Source: Anaerolineales bacterium UBA3499 (GTDB taxonomy: Bacteria; Chloroflexota; Anaerolineae; Anaerolineales; UBA11657). Taken from it: a stretch of 64,000 nucleotides of DNA. Below the pieces are notes generated by a model. That model did no database searches. It had not been told where the DNA came from and was given only the letters and a program-made list of their open reading frames with translations. The translations under genes and the position numbers were made by a program. Shown piece after piece: positions 52,886-60,201 of this stretch. The stretch lies in the NCBI GenBank assembly GCA_002377585.1, contig DFQC01000025.1, forward strand, positions 62,001 to 126,000. The letters are read 5' to 3'. Positions within the stretch are counted from its first letter, which is position 1, and each line of letters opens with the position of its first letter.

Positions 52886-54061
52886 TTATTTCAATACGTA
52901 TTGTGACGCTATTCCGGCCATCATTGCCGCACCAATTGTTAGAGATTGTTCATCTATATCAAATTTTGGGTGGTGATGTGGATAATCCAAACCACGCTCA
53001 CTATTTGATGAACCAACAAAAAAGTAACATCCTGGTATATCAACCATAAACTCGCTGAAATCCTCTGAAACTGCAGTACGCTCTTCATTTGATACTGTGT
53101 TCACTTCCGGAACATACTGTGCTTGTTCCCGCACTAAACGTGCAGCATCTAAATTATTGTTTACAGGTCTATACCCAGCACTGAAAGAGACATTTGCAGA
53201 ACATCCCATTGCACATGCAATATCTTGCGCTATTCTAGTAATACTGGTGGTAATTGTTTCATATGCACCTTCATTAAAATACCGTAGTGTACCTGCCAAG
53301 GTTGCCTCATTTGGAATAACATTGTGAGTTTCACCACAATGAATTTGAGTAACGCTAACGACAGCTGCCTCTGATGGCGACAGATTGCGAGAAACTACAG
53401 TTTGCAGACCCATTACGATTTGCGCAGCTGCAACAGCGGGGTCATTAGTATGTTGTGGTGCGGCAGCATGACCTCCATTGCCGACAATAGTACATTGCCA
53501 ACTACAACTTCCAGCCATCATATTACCATCTGTAGCACCCACCCAGCCTACAGGCCTTTCATTCCACAAATGCATGCCATAAACATAATCTGGATTAGGT
53601 TCAATTAGTACCCCATCCTTAATCATCGATGCAGCCCCAGCACCGCCTTCCTCTGCTGGCTGAAACACAAACTTCACTGATCCTTTCAAATTATCAGAGT
53701 GTGCAGCAAGCATCCTAGCAACACACAATCCAATGGCTACATGACCATCATGACCACAGGCATGCATCACACCATCATTTTGCGACTTATATTCCACATC
53801 ATTCTCTTCCTGAATTGGTAATGCATCCATGTCAAATCTTAGGAGCACAGTGGGTCCAACATGTTTTCCCTTGAGAAGACCTACAACCCCAGTTTTGCCT
53901 ACACCATCCTGAACTTGCATACCCAATTCATCTAGCAGATTAGCAACTATGCCAGATGTTCTGATTTCATTATATCCAGTCTCAGGATGACTATGAAAAT
54001 CACGCCTTTCAGCAATCAACACTTTTTCAAGACTTTTTGCTGCTTTTATGAATTCACTCAT
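52886..54061 (-). CDS. M20 family amidohydrolase (IAA-amino acid/hippurate hydrolase-like)
   Basis: A 391-residue metallo-amidohydrolase from the ATG at 54061; a TTG three codons up is an alternative. Features are RRDFHSHPETGYNE, LLRFDMDALPIQEEND, MHACGHDGHVAIGL (metal ligands), QPAEEGGAGAASMI and YGMHLWNERPVG. M20D enzymes cleave amide bonds in N-acyl amino acids such as hippurate or indoleacetyl-amino acids. It follows mrp on the same strand. Substrate unknown. Confidence 0.92.
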   Translation of the reverse strand: MSEFIKAAKSLEKVLIAERRDFHSHPETGYNEIRTSGIVANLLDELGMQVQDGVGKTGVVGLLKGKHVGPTVLLRFDMDALPIQEENDVEYKSQNDGVMHACGHDGHVAIGLCVARMLAAHSDNLKGSVKFVFQPAEEGGAGAASMIKDGVLIEPNPDYVYGMHLWNERPVGWVGATDGNMMAGSCSWQCTIVGNGGHAAAPQHTNDPAVAAAQIVMGLQTVVSRNLSPSEAAVVSVTQIHCGETHNVIPNEATLAGTLRYFNEGAYETITTSITRIAQDIACAMGCSANVSFSAGYRPVNNNLDAARLVREQAQYVPEVNTVSNEERTAVSEDFSEFMVDIPGCYFFVGSSNSERGLDYPHHHPKFDIDEQSLTIGAAMMAGIASQYVLK

Positions 54062-54107
54062 ATGCGCCAATTAGTATTGAATATTTTTTGACTACAAATC
54101 TTAGCCG

Positions 54108-54929
54108 TCATTCAATTATCTCTATTGGAATAGAATTATTTTGCTGTTTTGCAGCTTGTGATGTAGAAATTCTCACAATATCATCAGCTATACTGATTAA
54201 GGATACTGCAGCCTGAGATTCTGGTTGTGAAATCACAATTGGATTACCACTATCCCCTCCTATACGTACTTGCGGATCCAAAGGCACACTGCCAATAAAA
54301 TCAACGCCTGTATCTTTAGCAAGCTGTTCACCACCACCCTGACCGAATACATCGACTCTCTGATTATTAGGCATAGCCAGATAACTCATATTTTCTACCA
54401 CACCAAGTACCGGAACATGTAATTGTCTAAATAATTCAAGTCCGCGGCGAGCATCAGCAAGTGAAACTGCTTGAGGAAGAGTAACAATGAAACCACCTGT
54501 GAGAGAAAGAGTCTGAGAAATGCTCAGCTGCGCATCTCCAGTACCAGGAGGCAAATCTACAATGAGATAATCTATTTCACCCCAATCTACATCTTCCACA
54601 AATTGTCTAATGGCAGAATGTAACATAGGTCCCCGCCAAGCTAAAGGTTGAGTTTCGCCTACAAGCAAACCCATACTAATGACCTTCACACCATGTGCAA
54701 GAGCAGGTACTATTGTTTTTCCTTGCGGTGGAGGCAGCGATTTGACACCCATCATAATATGACAGTTAGGACCATACACATCCGCATCTAATAAACCTAC
54801 TTTGTTTCCATTATTAGCTATTGATATAGCCACATTTACTGCAATGGTTGATTTACCAACACCGCCTTTACCAGATGCAATAGCTATGGTGTGCGCAAAT
54901 TGTGATTTATTGCTTTCTTGATGATTCAA
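54108..54929 (-). CDS. mrp: Mrp/NBP35 family Fe-S carrier ATPase
   Basis: A 273-residue P-loop ATPase with the deviant Walker A IASGKGGVGKST, LLDADVYGPNCHIMMG, AWRGPMLHSAIRQFVEDVDWG and IVDLPPGTGDAQLSISQ. It starts at TTG with AAGGAG about 7 nt upstream. The N-terminal DUF59 domain present in many Mrp proteins is missing. Mrp proteins carry 4Fe-4S clusters to apoproteins; complex I subunits encoded just upstream are plausible clients. Confidence 0.92.
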   Translation of the reverse strand: MNHQESNKSQFAHTIAIASGKGGVGKSTIAVNVAISIANNGNKVGLLDADVYGPNCHIMMGVKSLPPPQGKTIVPALAHGVKVISMGLLVGETQPLAWRGPMLHSAIRQFVEDVDWGEIDYLIVDLPPGTGDAQLSISQTLSLTGGFIVTLPQAVSLADARRGLELFRQLHVPVLGVVENMSYLAMPNNQRVDVFGQGGGEQLAKDTGVDFIGSVPLDPQVRIGGDSGNPIVISQPESQAAVSLISIADDIVRISTSQAAKQQNNSIPIEIIE

Positions 54930-54965
54930 ACAGCACTCCTTGGTCGCTCATCTAAACTCAATACA

Positions 54966-55301
54966 TTATTTTGTCTTAGCAGTCATCTTATCAATGTATA
55001 TCGACACGTCTTTACGTGCTTTATCAAATTTCTTCAACAACTCTTTGTCACTACCCTTATAACGACGAATCGTTTGTTGGGCACATGCAGTACAACCCAA
55101 TCTAGCTCGATGTGAACCTGCATGACAGGTCATACATCCATTGACTCTCATCATCATCAATGAAAATCCCAACCCATCTACAGAATCGGGTTCTTGTTCA
55201 CAAACCATATCTACTAATTCATCCCAGTCTTCACCACGAGCGCCCTTTAAATGTGGGACAACGCGTTCTGGGAACAATAATTCTGCATCCTGTTGATACA
55301 T
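54966..55301 (-). CDS. Cys-rich protein of unknown function
   Basis: A 111-residue soluble protein. Its core is CMTCHAGSHRARLGCTAC, a C-x2-C-x10-C-x2-C arrangement that could bind zinc or an Fe-S cluster, followed by a basic helical tail (RRYKGSDKELLKKFDKARKD). An AGGTG ribosome site is 7 nt before the ATG. It lies between nuoI and mrp, both tied to Fe-S clusters, so a role there is an inference. I do not recognise a named family. A palindrome stands between its likely -10 and its start. Confidence 0.75.
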   Translation of the reverse strand: MYQQDAELLFPERVVPHLKGARGEDWDELVDMVCEQEPDSVDGLGFSLMMMRVNGCMTCHAGSHRARLGCTACAQQTIRRYKGSDKELLKKFDKARKDVSIYIDKMTAKTK

Positions 55302-55335
55302 GATTATGCACCTATATTTAAATTACAGTACTCCA

Positions 55336-55351
55336 CTAAAGATATCTTTAG
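55336..55351. repeat. Perfect 16-bp palindrome CTAAAGATATCTTTAG
   Basis: Lies 34 nt before the start of the Cys-rich protein gene and just downstream of a minus-strand TATAAT (55363-55368 complement). Its placement suits a repressor operator. The rest of the 170-nt gap to nuoI shows nothing recognised. Confidence 0.5.
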
Positions 55352-55472
55352 AAATATATGAAATTATACGATCTAATTGTATAGCTATTTAGTTGCAGAT
55401 ATTTTATCAATTAATACCATTAACCAATTTGATGTTTACACCACCTCGAATTCACACTAATCAAGAATGGGG

Positions 55473-56132
55473 TTAATTAGCTTCTGCTGCTGCCTTTTTT
55501 GCAGCAGCCGCTGCCTTTTTCGCAGCAGCCGCTTCTTTCTTAGCTGCTTTCTTGGCAATTTCCTCAGCACGGGCTGTTTCCTCTGCCAAATAATCGGTAG
55601 GACGAATACTAGCATAATATTCGACCGGCTTGTCTAAACGAGCCTTGTCGAAAATATGTGCCTCAGTACGATCATAAGAAGCCAATTCATAATCATGGTC
55701 CATTTTTATAGCATCAAACGGACAATACTCCGCACAATAGCCACAATTCATACATATATCAATGTCTATATAAAAATTGGTTGGTTCAGGGATAGGACGT
55801 CCAGTATCTGGATCAGATGATCTCTCTATCCATATACACTGAGGCGGACATACTTTTGCACATATACCACAGGATGTACACCGATCAGTCGTACTCCCAT
55901 CCTTATTATTTTCATACAAAAGAAAAGGTATAAAACGAAACTGCTCTGGTACAGGCAGTTTCTCATCGGGATATTGAACTGTAAACACTCCACGACCTTC
56001 TGTACCTTGTCGGATGTTCATGGAGCTATCACTATAATAACGTTGTCCTAAGAACCGCATGTCATCCACAAAAGAATTTACCAGATGCCTGATTGTTACA
56101 CCCATACCCTTAAGTATTCCTGTCCCGTACAT
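55473..56132 (-). CDS. nuoI: NADH-quinone oxidoreductase subunit I
   Basis: A 219-residue ferredoxin-like complex I subunit with two 4Fe-4S motifs, CTSCGICAKVCPPQC and CMNCGYCAEYCPFD (clusters N6a/N6b). The C-terminus adds about 35 residues of Lys/Ala-rich helix (AKKAAKKEAAAAKKAAA), unusual for NuoI. GGGAGC is 8 nt before the ATG. It relays electrons between the peripheral arm and NuoB. It closes a nuoB-nuoCD-nuoI operon. Confidence 0.94.
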   Translation of the reverse strand: MYGTGILKGMGVTIRHLVNSFVDDMRFLGQRYYSDSSMNIRQGTEGRGVFTVQYPDEKLPVPEQFRFIPFLLYENNKDGSTTDRCTSCGICAKVCPPQCIWIERSSDPDTGRPIPEPTNFYIDIDICMNCGYCAEYCPFDAIKMDHDYELASYDRTEAHIFDKARLDKPVEYYASIRPTDYLAEETARAEEIAKKAAKKEAAAAKKAAAAAKKAAAEAN

Positions 56133-56148
56133 ATAATCAAGCTCCCTA

Positions 56149-57927
56149 TTAACGGTCTACTTCACCCAATACGATATCTATACTACCCAATATAACCACT
56201 GCGTCTGCTACCTTATGCCCCTTGCACAATTCCCCAAGCACAGTCAAATTCACAAATGATGGAGCACGTACATGGTAACGATATGGGTTAGCCTTACCTG
56301 TCGAAACCACGTAATAACCTAACTCACCCTTAGGATTTTCAACACGCCCGTAACTTTCACCCGCAGGTACTCGTACATTGTATTGGGGCTTGCCAGAAAA
56401 AATCTCTCCCTCAGCAGGTATGTCACGCATAACTTGCTGACATATTCTTGTGCTTTCACGCATTTCATCAACACGAACTAGATAACGATCATACACGTCA
56501 CCATTTGGTCTAGTGCAAATATCAAAATCAAAACGATCATAAATACTATATGAATCTGCAGTACGCAAATCATATGGCACTCCAGAAGCACGCAGAAGTG
56601 GTCCGGCAGCACTGTACGCAATTGCTTTGTCCGGTGGCAGAACCCCTACTCCAATACATCTGCTTCGAACAATTTCATTTGCTGTCAAAAACTGGTCAAG
56701 TTCATCTATCGCCTTTGGCAAAGTATTTTCAACCAAATCAGTAATAAACTGTACTGTATCCTCACCGCGTAATGTGTCGGGAAAGTCTCGTGCTAATCCA
56801 CCAAACCTCATATAATTACACATCATACGAGATCCAGCCGTTGCTTCAAACACATCCAATATCAGTTCACGAGCACGTATAGCATACAAAGCAGGAGTCT
56901 GAAACGCACCCAAGTCATTCAATAGAAAGCCAATAGCCCACATATGATTTGATATACGCGTAAGTTCAGCCATCAAAATCCTGATGTATTCTGCTCTTTC
57001 TGGAACATCGGCACCCATAAGCTGCTCGACAGCAAGAGCATAACCAAAGTTATTACTCATAGAGCACAAATAGTCTAATCTATCCGTATAGGGCATATTC
57101 TGAAGAAAAGTATTACGTTCTCCAATCTTCTCATGGTTGCGATGTAGATAACCCATCACAGGCTGTAAATCAGTAATGGTTTCCCCATCCAAAGCCACAA
57201 CCATTCGAAAGACACCATGAGTCGAAGGATGCTGTGGGCCTATATTAACTACTATTGAATCTGTATGCAGTGACTTACCATTTGAAGTTGTCTTTTGCAG
57301 GCTTTCATACAGACTATCATCAGTTTCTGGAGTCCAATTGTTGATATCGAATCCAGGGGGATAACTAACATTCTTTCCATAAGGATTGTCTGCTTCGCTT
57401 CGCTTAACACCCCCACCAGGCCACCGACTGTCAAATGGCTTGACATCTTCCTCATAATAAGCTTCCTTCCAGTCTTTACGAAGCGGATATCCGTGAAAGC
57501 CATCCCACATTAATATGCGTCGCAAATTTGGATGACCATCAAACTGAACACCATACATATCAAACACTTCCCTTTCCTGAAAATCAGCGCCGGGATAAAT
57601 TGGAACAAGCGTTGGTACGACTGGATTTTCTCTATCTAACTGGACTTTTATATTTATACCTTTACCGCCAGCAGTCTGGTCAGCATGATATACAACCTCA
57701 ATATGATTCTCGTCAATATAGTCCACACCGGTTACCGAAGACAGATAATCGTATCCTAACTCATCCCGAAGCACATTTGCTACCTCAGGTAACATATTCG
57801 CAGCAACTATATATCCTTCATATCCCTCTCTGGTGTCAGAATGCACTTCTCCATCAAAACGGGCCACTAGAGAATCAGATGCTACTTCATTGACTGGTAG
57901 AGTACCTGAGCTATCTTTATCTGACAC
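56149..57927 (-). CDS. nuoCD: NADH-quinone oxidoreductase subunit C/D fusion
   Basis: A 592-residue fusion starting at GTG (GAGGA six nt upstream). The NuoC 30-kDa part (about 1-190) has SVTGVDYIDENHIEVVYH, ADFQEREVFDMYGVQFDGHPNLRRIL and GYPLRKDW; the NuoD 49-kDa part (about 215-592) has VNIGPQHPSTHGVFRM, LHRNHEKIGERNTFLQNMPYTDRLDY and a RYLVRVDEMRES segment. It forms the quinone-site side of complex I. Only 2 nt separate it from nuoB. Confidence 0.95.
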   Translation of the reverse strand: MSDKDSSGTLPVNEVASDSLVARFDGEVHSDTREGYEGYIVAANMLPEVANVLRDELGYDYLSSVTGVDYIDENHIEVVYHADQTAGGKGINIKVQLDRENPVVPTLVPIYPGADFQEREVFDMYGVQFDGHPNLRRILMWDGFHGYPLRKDWKEAYYEEDVKPFDSRWPGGGVKRSEADNPYGKNVSYPPGFDINNWTPETDDSLYESLQKTTSNGKSLHTDSIVVNIGPQHPSTHGVFRMVVALDGETITDLQPVMGYLHRNHEKIGERNTFLQNMPYTDRLDYLCSMSNNFGYALAVEQLMGADVPERAEYIRILMAELTRISNHMWAIGFLLNDLGAFQTPALYAIRARELILDVFEATAGSRMMCNYMRFGGLARDFPDTLRGEDTVQFITDLVENTLPKAIDELDQFLTANEIVRSRCIGVGVLPPDKAIAYSAAGPLLRASGVPYDLRTADSYSIYDRFDFDICTRPNGDVYDRYLVRVDEMRESTRICQQVMRDIPAEGEIFSGKPQYNVRVPAGESYGRVENPKGELGYYVVSTGKANPYRYHVRAPSFVNLTVLGELCKGHKVADAVVILGSIDIVLGEVDR

Positions 57928-57929
57928 AA

Positions 57930-58571
57930 TTATTCCTCGACTGATTCAGTATTTTCTTGCACTTGGCCAGCTTGCTGCGCTAGCAAAGCATGTTGACGTG
58001 GATCAAACAAATCAGGTCCAAGCACTGGTACCGGAACTGCTTCACTAGTTTCTTGACCATACCATCTTACTGATTTTAATGATTGGCTATCTATTTTTTC
58101 CTGCAGCTTTATAAGTCCATGCAACAAAGCTTGCGGAGTAGGTGGACAACCAGGAACATACACATCCACTGGCACAAACTTATCAATACCAGACACTACG
58201 TTGTATCCCTCCTTGAAAGGACCCCCTCCACTTGCACAGGCGCCCATCGCCATAACATATTTAGGTTCGGGCATCTGATTAAATAATCGAACTATTTGAG
58301 GAACCATCTTTTTTGTAACTGTACCAGACACTATCATCAAATCTGCCTGGCGCGGAGTAGCTCTAAAAACCTCCATCCCAAAACGGGCAATATCAAAACG
58401 ACTAGCTGCTGTACAAATCATTTCAATCGCACAGCAAGCTAGACCAAAAACCATAGGCCATATGGATGAGCGGCGTCCCCAGTTATATATTTTGTCCAAT
58501 GATGTGATCGTAACAGCTGATTGCAGCTCACTAGGTACCGGTATATCAGGATTAGATAGTTCGTTGTTCAT
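57930..58571 (-). CDS. nuoB: NADH-quinone oxidoreductase subunit B
   Basis: A 213-residue protein with WPMVFGLACCAIEMICTAASRFDIARFG, the tandem cysteines and later cysteines (MGACASGGG, YVPGCPPTPQALL) that hold cluster N2. The C-terminal tail after the core (about 160-213) is acidic and longer than usual. GAGGAG precedes the ATG. First gene of the nuoB-nuoCD-nuoI unit, driven by a fully consensus promoter upstream. nuoA is not next to it. Confidence 0.95.
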   Translation of the reverse strand: MNNELSNPDIPVPSELQSAVTITSLDKIYNWGRRSSIWPMVFGLACCAIEMICTAASRFDIARFGMEVFRATPRQADLMIVSGTVTKKMVPQIVRLFNQMPEPKYVMAMGACASGGGPFKEGYNVVSGIDKFVPVDVYVPGCPPTPQALLHGLIKLQEKIDSQSLKSVRWYGQETSEAVPVPVLGPDLFDPRQHALLAQQAGQVQENTESVEE

Positions 58572-58726
58572 CAGTGAAAGTACTCCTCACATCTTATTTT
58601 ACCGTTCTTTATTCTCATTGTGGATTGTTGAAACATAACTACCCTATAACTTACCTACTAATTGACTAAAACCGTAACATAGCCAATATTGTCAAGTCCA
58701 TTAATTACATATTTCACAACCTAGTG

Positions 58727-58755
58727 ATTATATGATTCAGGTACTCCTTTGTCAA
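58727..58755 (-). promoter_or_regulatory. Perfect consensus sigma70 promoter for the nuo operon
   Basis: On the minus strand TTGACA (58750-58755 complement), exactly 17 nt, then TATAAT (58727-58732 complement). The predicted leader of nuoB is about 150 nt. A second TTGACA (58690-58695 complement) has no good -10. Confidence 0.85.
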
Positions 58756-58797
58756 GAATTATTGCTGACTGATAGGTAGTTCCTAAATGATTCTTTG

Positions 58798-58826
58798 TTG
58801 ACTGTAATATGGGTTGATGCTAAAAT
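58798..58826 (+). promoter_or_regulatory. Sigma70 promoter for the erpA-like gene
   Basis: TTGACT (58798-58803), a 17-nt spacer and TAAAAT (58821-58826). It stands back to back with the nuo promoter, 43 nt apart; the remaining part of the 331-nt intergenic region holds no gene. Confidence 0.75.
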
Positions 58827-58902
58827 GTGACAAATGTAAACTAAGCTCAATATGTTTAGCTTAGTGTTAGTAACAGTGTAATTGTCATCATCGGAGAGCA
58901 AC

Positions 58903-59337
58903 ATGAGCGTATCAACAGATGTGCAACAAATAGTACCTGAGTCACAAAACTACGACGATATCAACCTTACTGAAAAAGCTCGGGAGCATTTAACTAAGCT
59001 ACTTACCGAACGTAACATACCAGACCATGGCCTGCGTGTATTTGTTTCAGGTGGCGGCTGTTCTGGCATGCAATATGGTATGGCTATGGAAAGCGAGCCA
59101 CGTGAATTTGATACTATAGTCGACTCTAATGGTGTCAAAGTATTTATTGATCCTACATCACTTATGTACATGCGTGGTTCTTCAATCGACTACGTAGACA
59201 ATTTGATGGGTGGTGGTTTTAGTATAGATAATCCACAAGCAGTAGCCAGTTGTGGATGCGGTCACTCTTTCCGCACAACTGAAAATTCTCCGTCTAGTCC
59301 ACCGGCATCATCCGGAGGATGCGGATCCTGCGGTTAG
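58903..59337 (+). CDS. HesB/IscA-type iron-sulfur carrier (ErpA-like)
   Basis: A 144-residue A-type carrier from the ATG at 58903, with GGAGAG five nt before it. The domain has INLTEKAREHLTKLL, RVFVSGGGCSGMQYG (first Cys), FIDPTSLMYMRGSSIDYVD and NPQAVASCGCGHSF (the Cys-x-Cys pair). The N-terminus carries about 25 extra residues, and the C-terminus ends in a Ser/Pro stretch and GGCGSCG. Clusters are passed to apoproteins, plausibly complex I encoded divergently. Confidence 0.92.
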   Translation: MSVSTDVQQIVPESQNYDDINLTEKAREHLTKLLTERNIPDHGLRVFVSGGGCSGMQYGMAMESEPREFDTIVDSNGVKVFIDPTSLMYMRGSSIDYVDNLMGGGFSIDNPQAVASCGCGHSFRTTENSPSSPPASSGGCGSCG

Positions 59338-59439
59338 TCTATTTGTTTTAGATAAAATACTCCCTAACAACACCATAGTAGAGTAACAAATATATTGGTC
59401 CATTTAAATAAACCATTTCGCATTTAATCTATAGACAAA

Positions 59440-60054
59440 CTAGTTGCGTTGTCTATAGATTGCAACCACGCCTGAGAAAATTCCCAGCGCAAACAAGCCT
59501 CCTATTAGCACGATTGGTGGCAAAGCTCCGCCTTCAAACTCAGGAGTAGAGAAGGTAGGCTGAGGCATAGGAGGTGCAGGAGTAAAAGTGGGTAAACGAG
59601 TAGGAAGAGAAGTGTTTATTAGAGAGTCTGACCCAGATAATGGAACCGCTTGAAGAGTAGGTGTGGGAGGAGATTCTAACTGCGGTAAATCCTCTACCAT
59701 CATCCCACGAACCAACACCAATGGGGAATAAACCCAAGCCACACTATTTGAACCTTCTGGATACTGTATAGCAATCCATTCGCCGAAGGAGGTACGTCCA
59801 ACTACTGCAGCCATCTGGCCAGCTACTAGGACACCCACCTTTTCATAATAAGTGCCTGGCCCAGAACGAACATTGACTCGCTCGGGCACAAAAATATGTA
59901 CCCCACCTACAGTTGGAGTGGGCACAAAGGTTGTTGTCGAAGTCGCCGTATTGGTAGGAACTGTAGTATTCGTAGGTGTCAATGCGCTGACAGAGCCGTA
60001 CCAATATAGGCTAACAAATAGACCCAATACTGCTAACAAAATCCGCTTGAACAT
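59440..60054 (-). CDS. SH3-domain surface protein
   Basis: A 204-residue secreted or membrane-anchored protein: signal-like helix (1-24), a Thr/Pro-rich stretch, one bacterial SH3 domain (about 55-115: RVNVRSGPGTYYEKVGVL to VAWVYSPLV), a second Pro/Thr linker, and a C-terminal membrane helix (PPIVLIGGLFALGIFSGVVAIY). Function unknown; bacterial SH3 domains often bind cell wall or other surface ligands. A TATAAT lies 5 nt before the ATG. Confidence 0.82.
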   Translation of the reverse strand: MFKRILLAVLGLFVSLYWYGSVSALTPTNTTVPTNTATSTTTFVPTPTVGGVHIFVPERVNVRSGPGTYYEKVGVLVAGQMAAVVGRTSFGEWIAIQYPEGSNSVAWVYSPLVLVRGMMVEDLPQLESPPTPTLQAVPLSGSDSLINTSLPTRLPTFTPAPPMPQPTFSTPEFEGGALPPIVLIGGLFALGIFSGVVAIYRQRN

Positions 60055-60059
60055 AATGT

Positions 60060-60065
60060 ATTATA
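60060..60065 (-). promoter_or_regulatory. -10 box for the SH3 gene, 5 nt from the start codon
   Basis: Minus-strand TATAAT is 5 nt before the ATG; no clear -35. A leaderless transcript is possible, or the true start of transcription lies elsewhere. Confidence 0.35.
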
Positions 60066-60201
60066 TATAAGTATTTACAAGCACAGCATATTTACACATA
60101 TTATCAAGACTCAACAACCCTAACTAATACAAGCGTACTCCTCATAGACTAGTCATAATTGATCTACAAGCATGAGCTTAGTATACAGTCACTGACAAAA
60201 C

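Noticed and set aside
55480..55565. Alanine/lysine repeat of NuoI as a separate repeat element
   Set aside because: It is an imperfect in-frame coding repeat confined to the nuoI 3' end; described with the gene.
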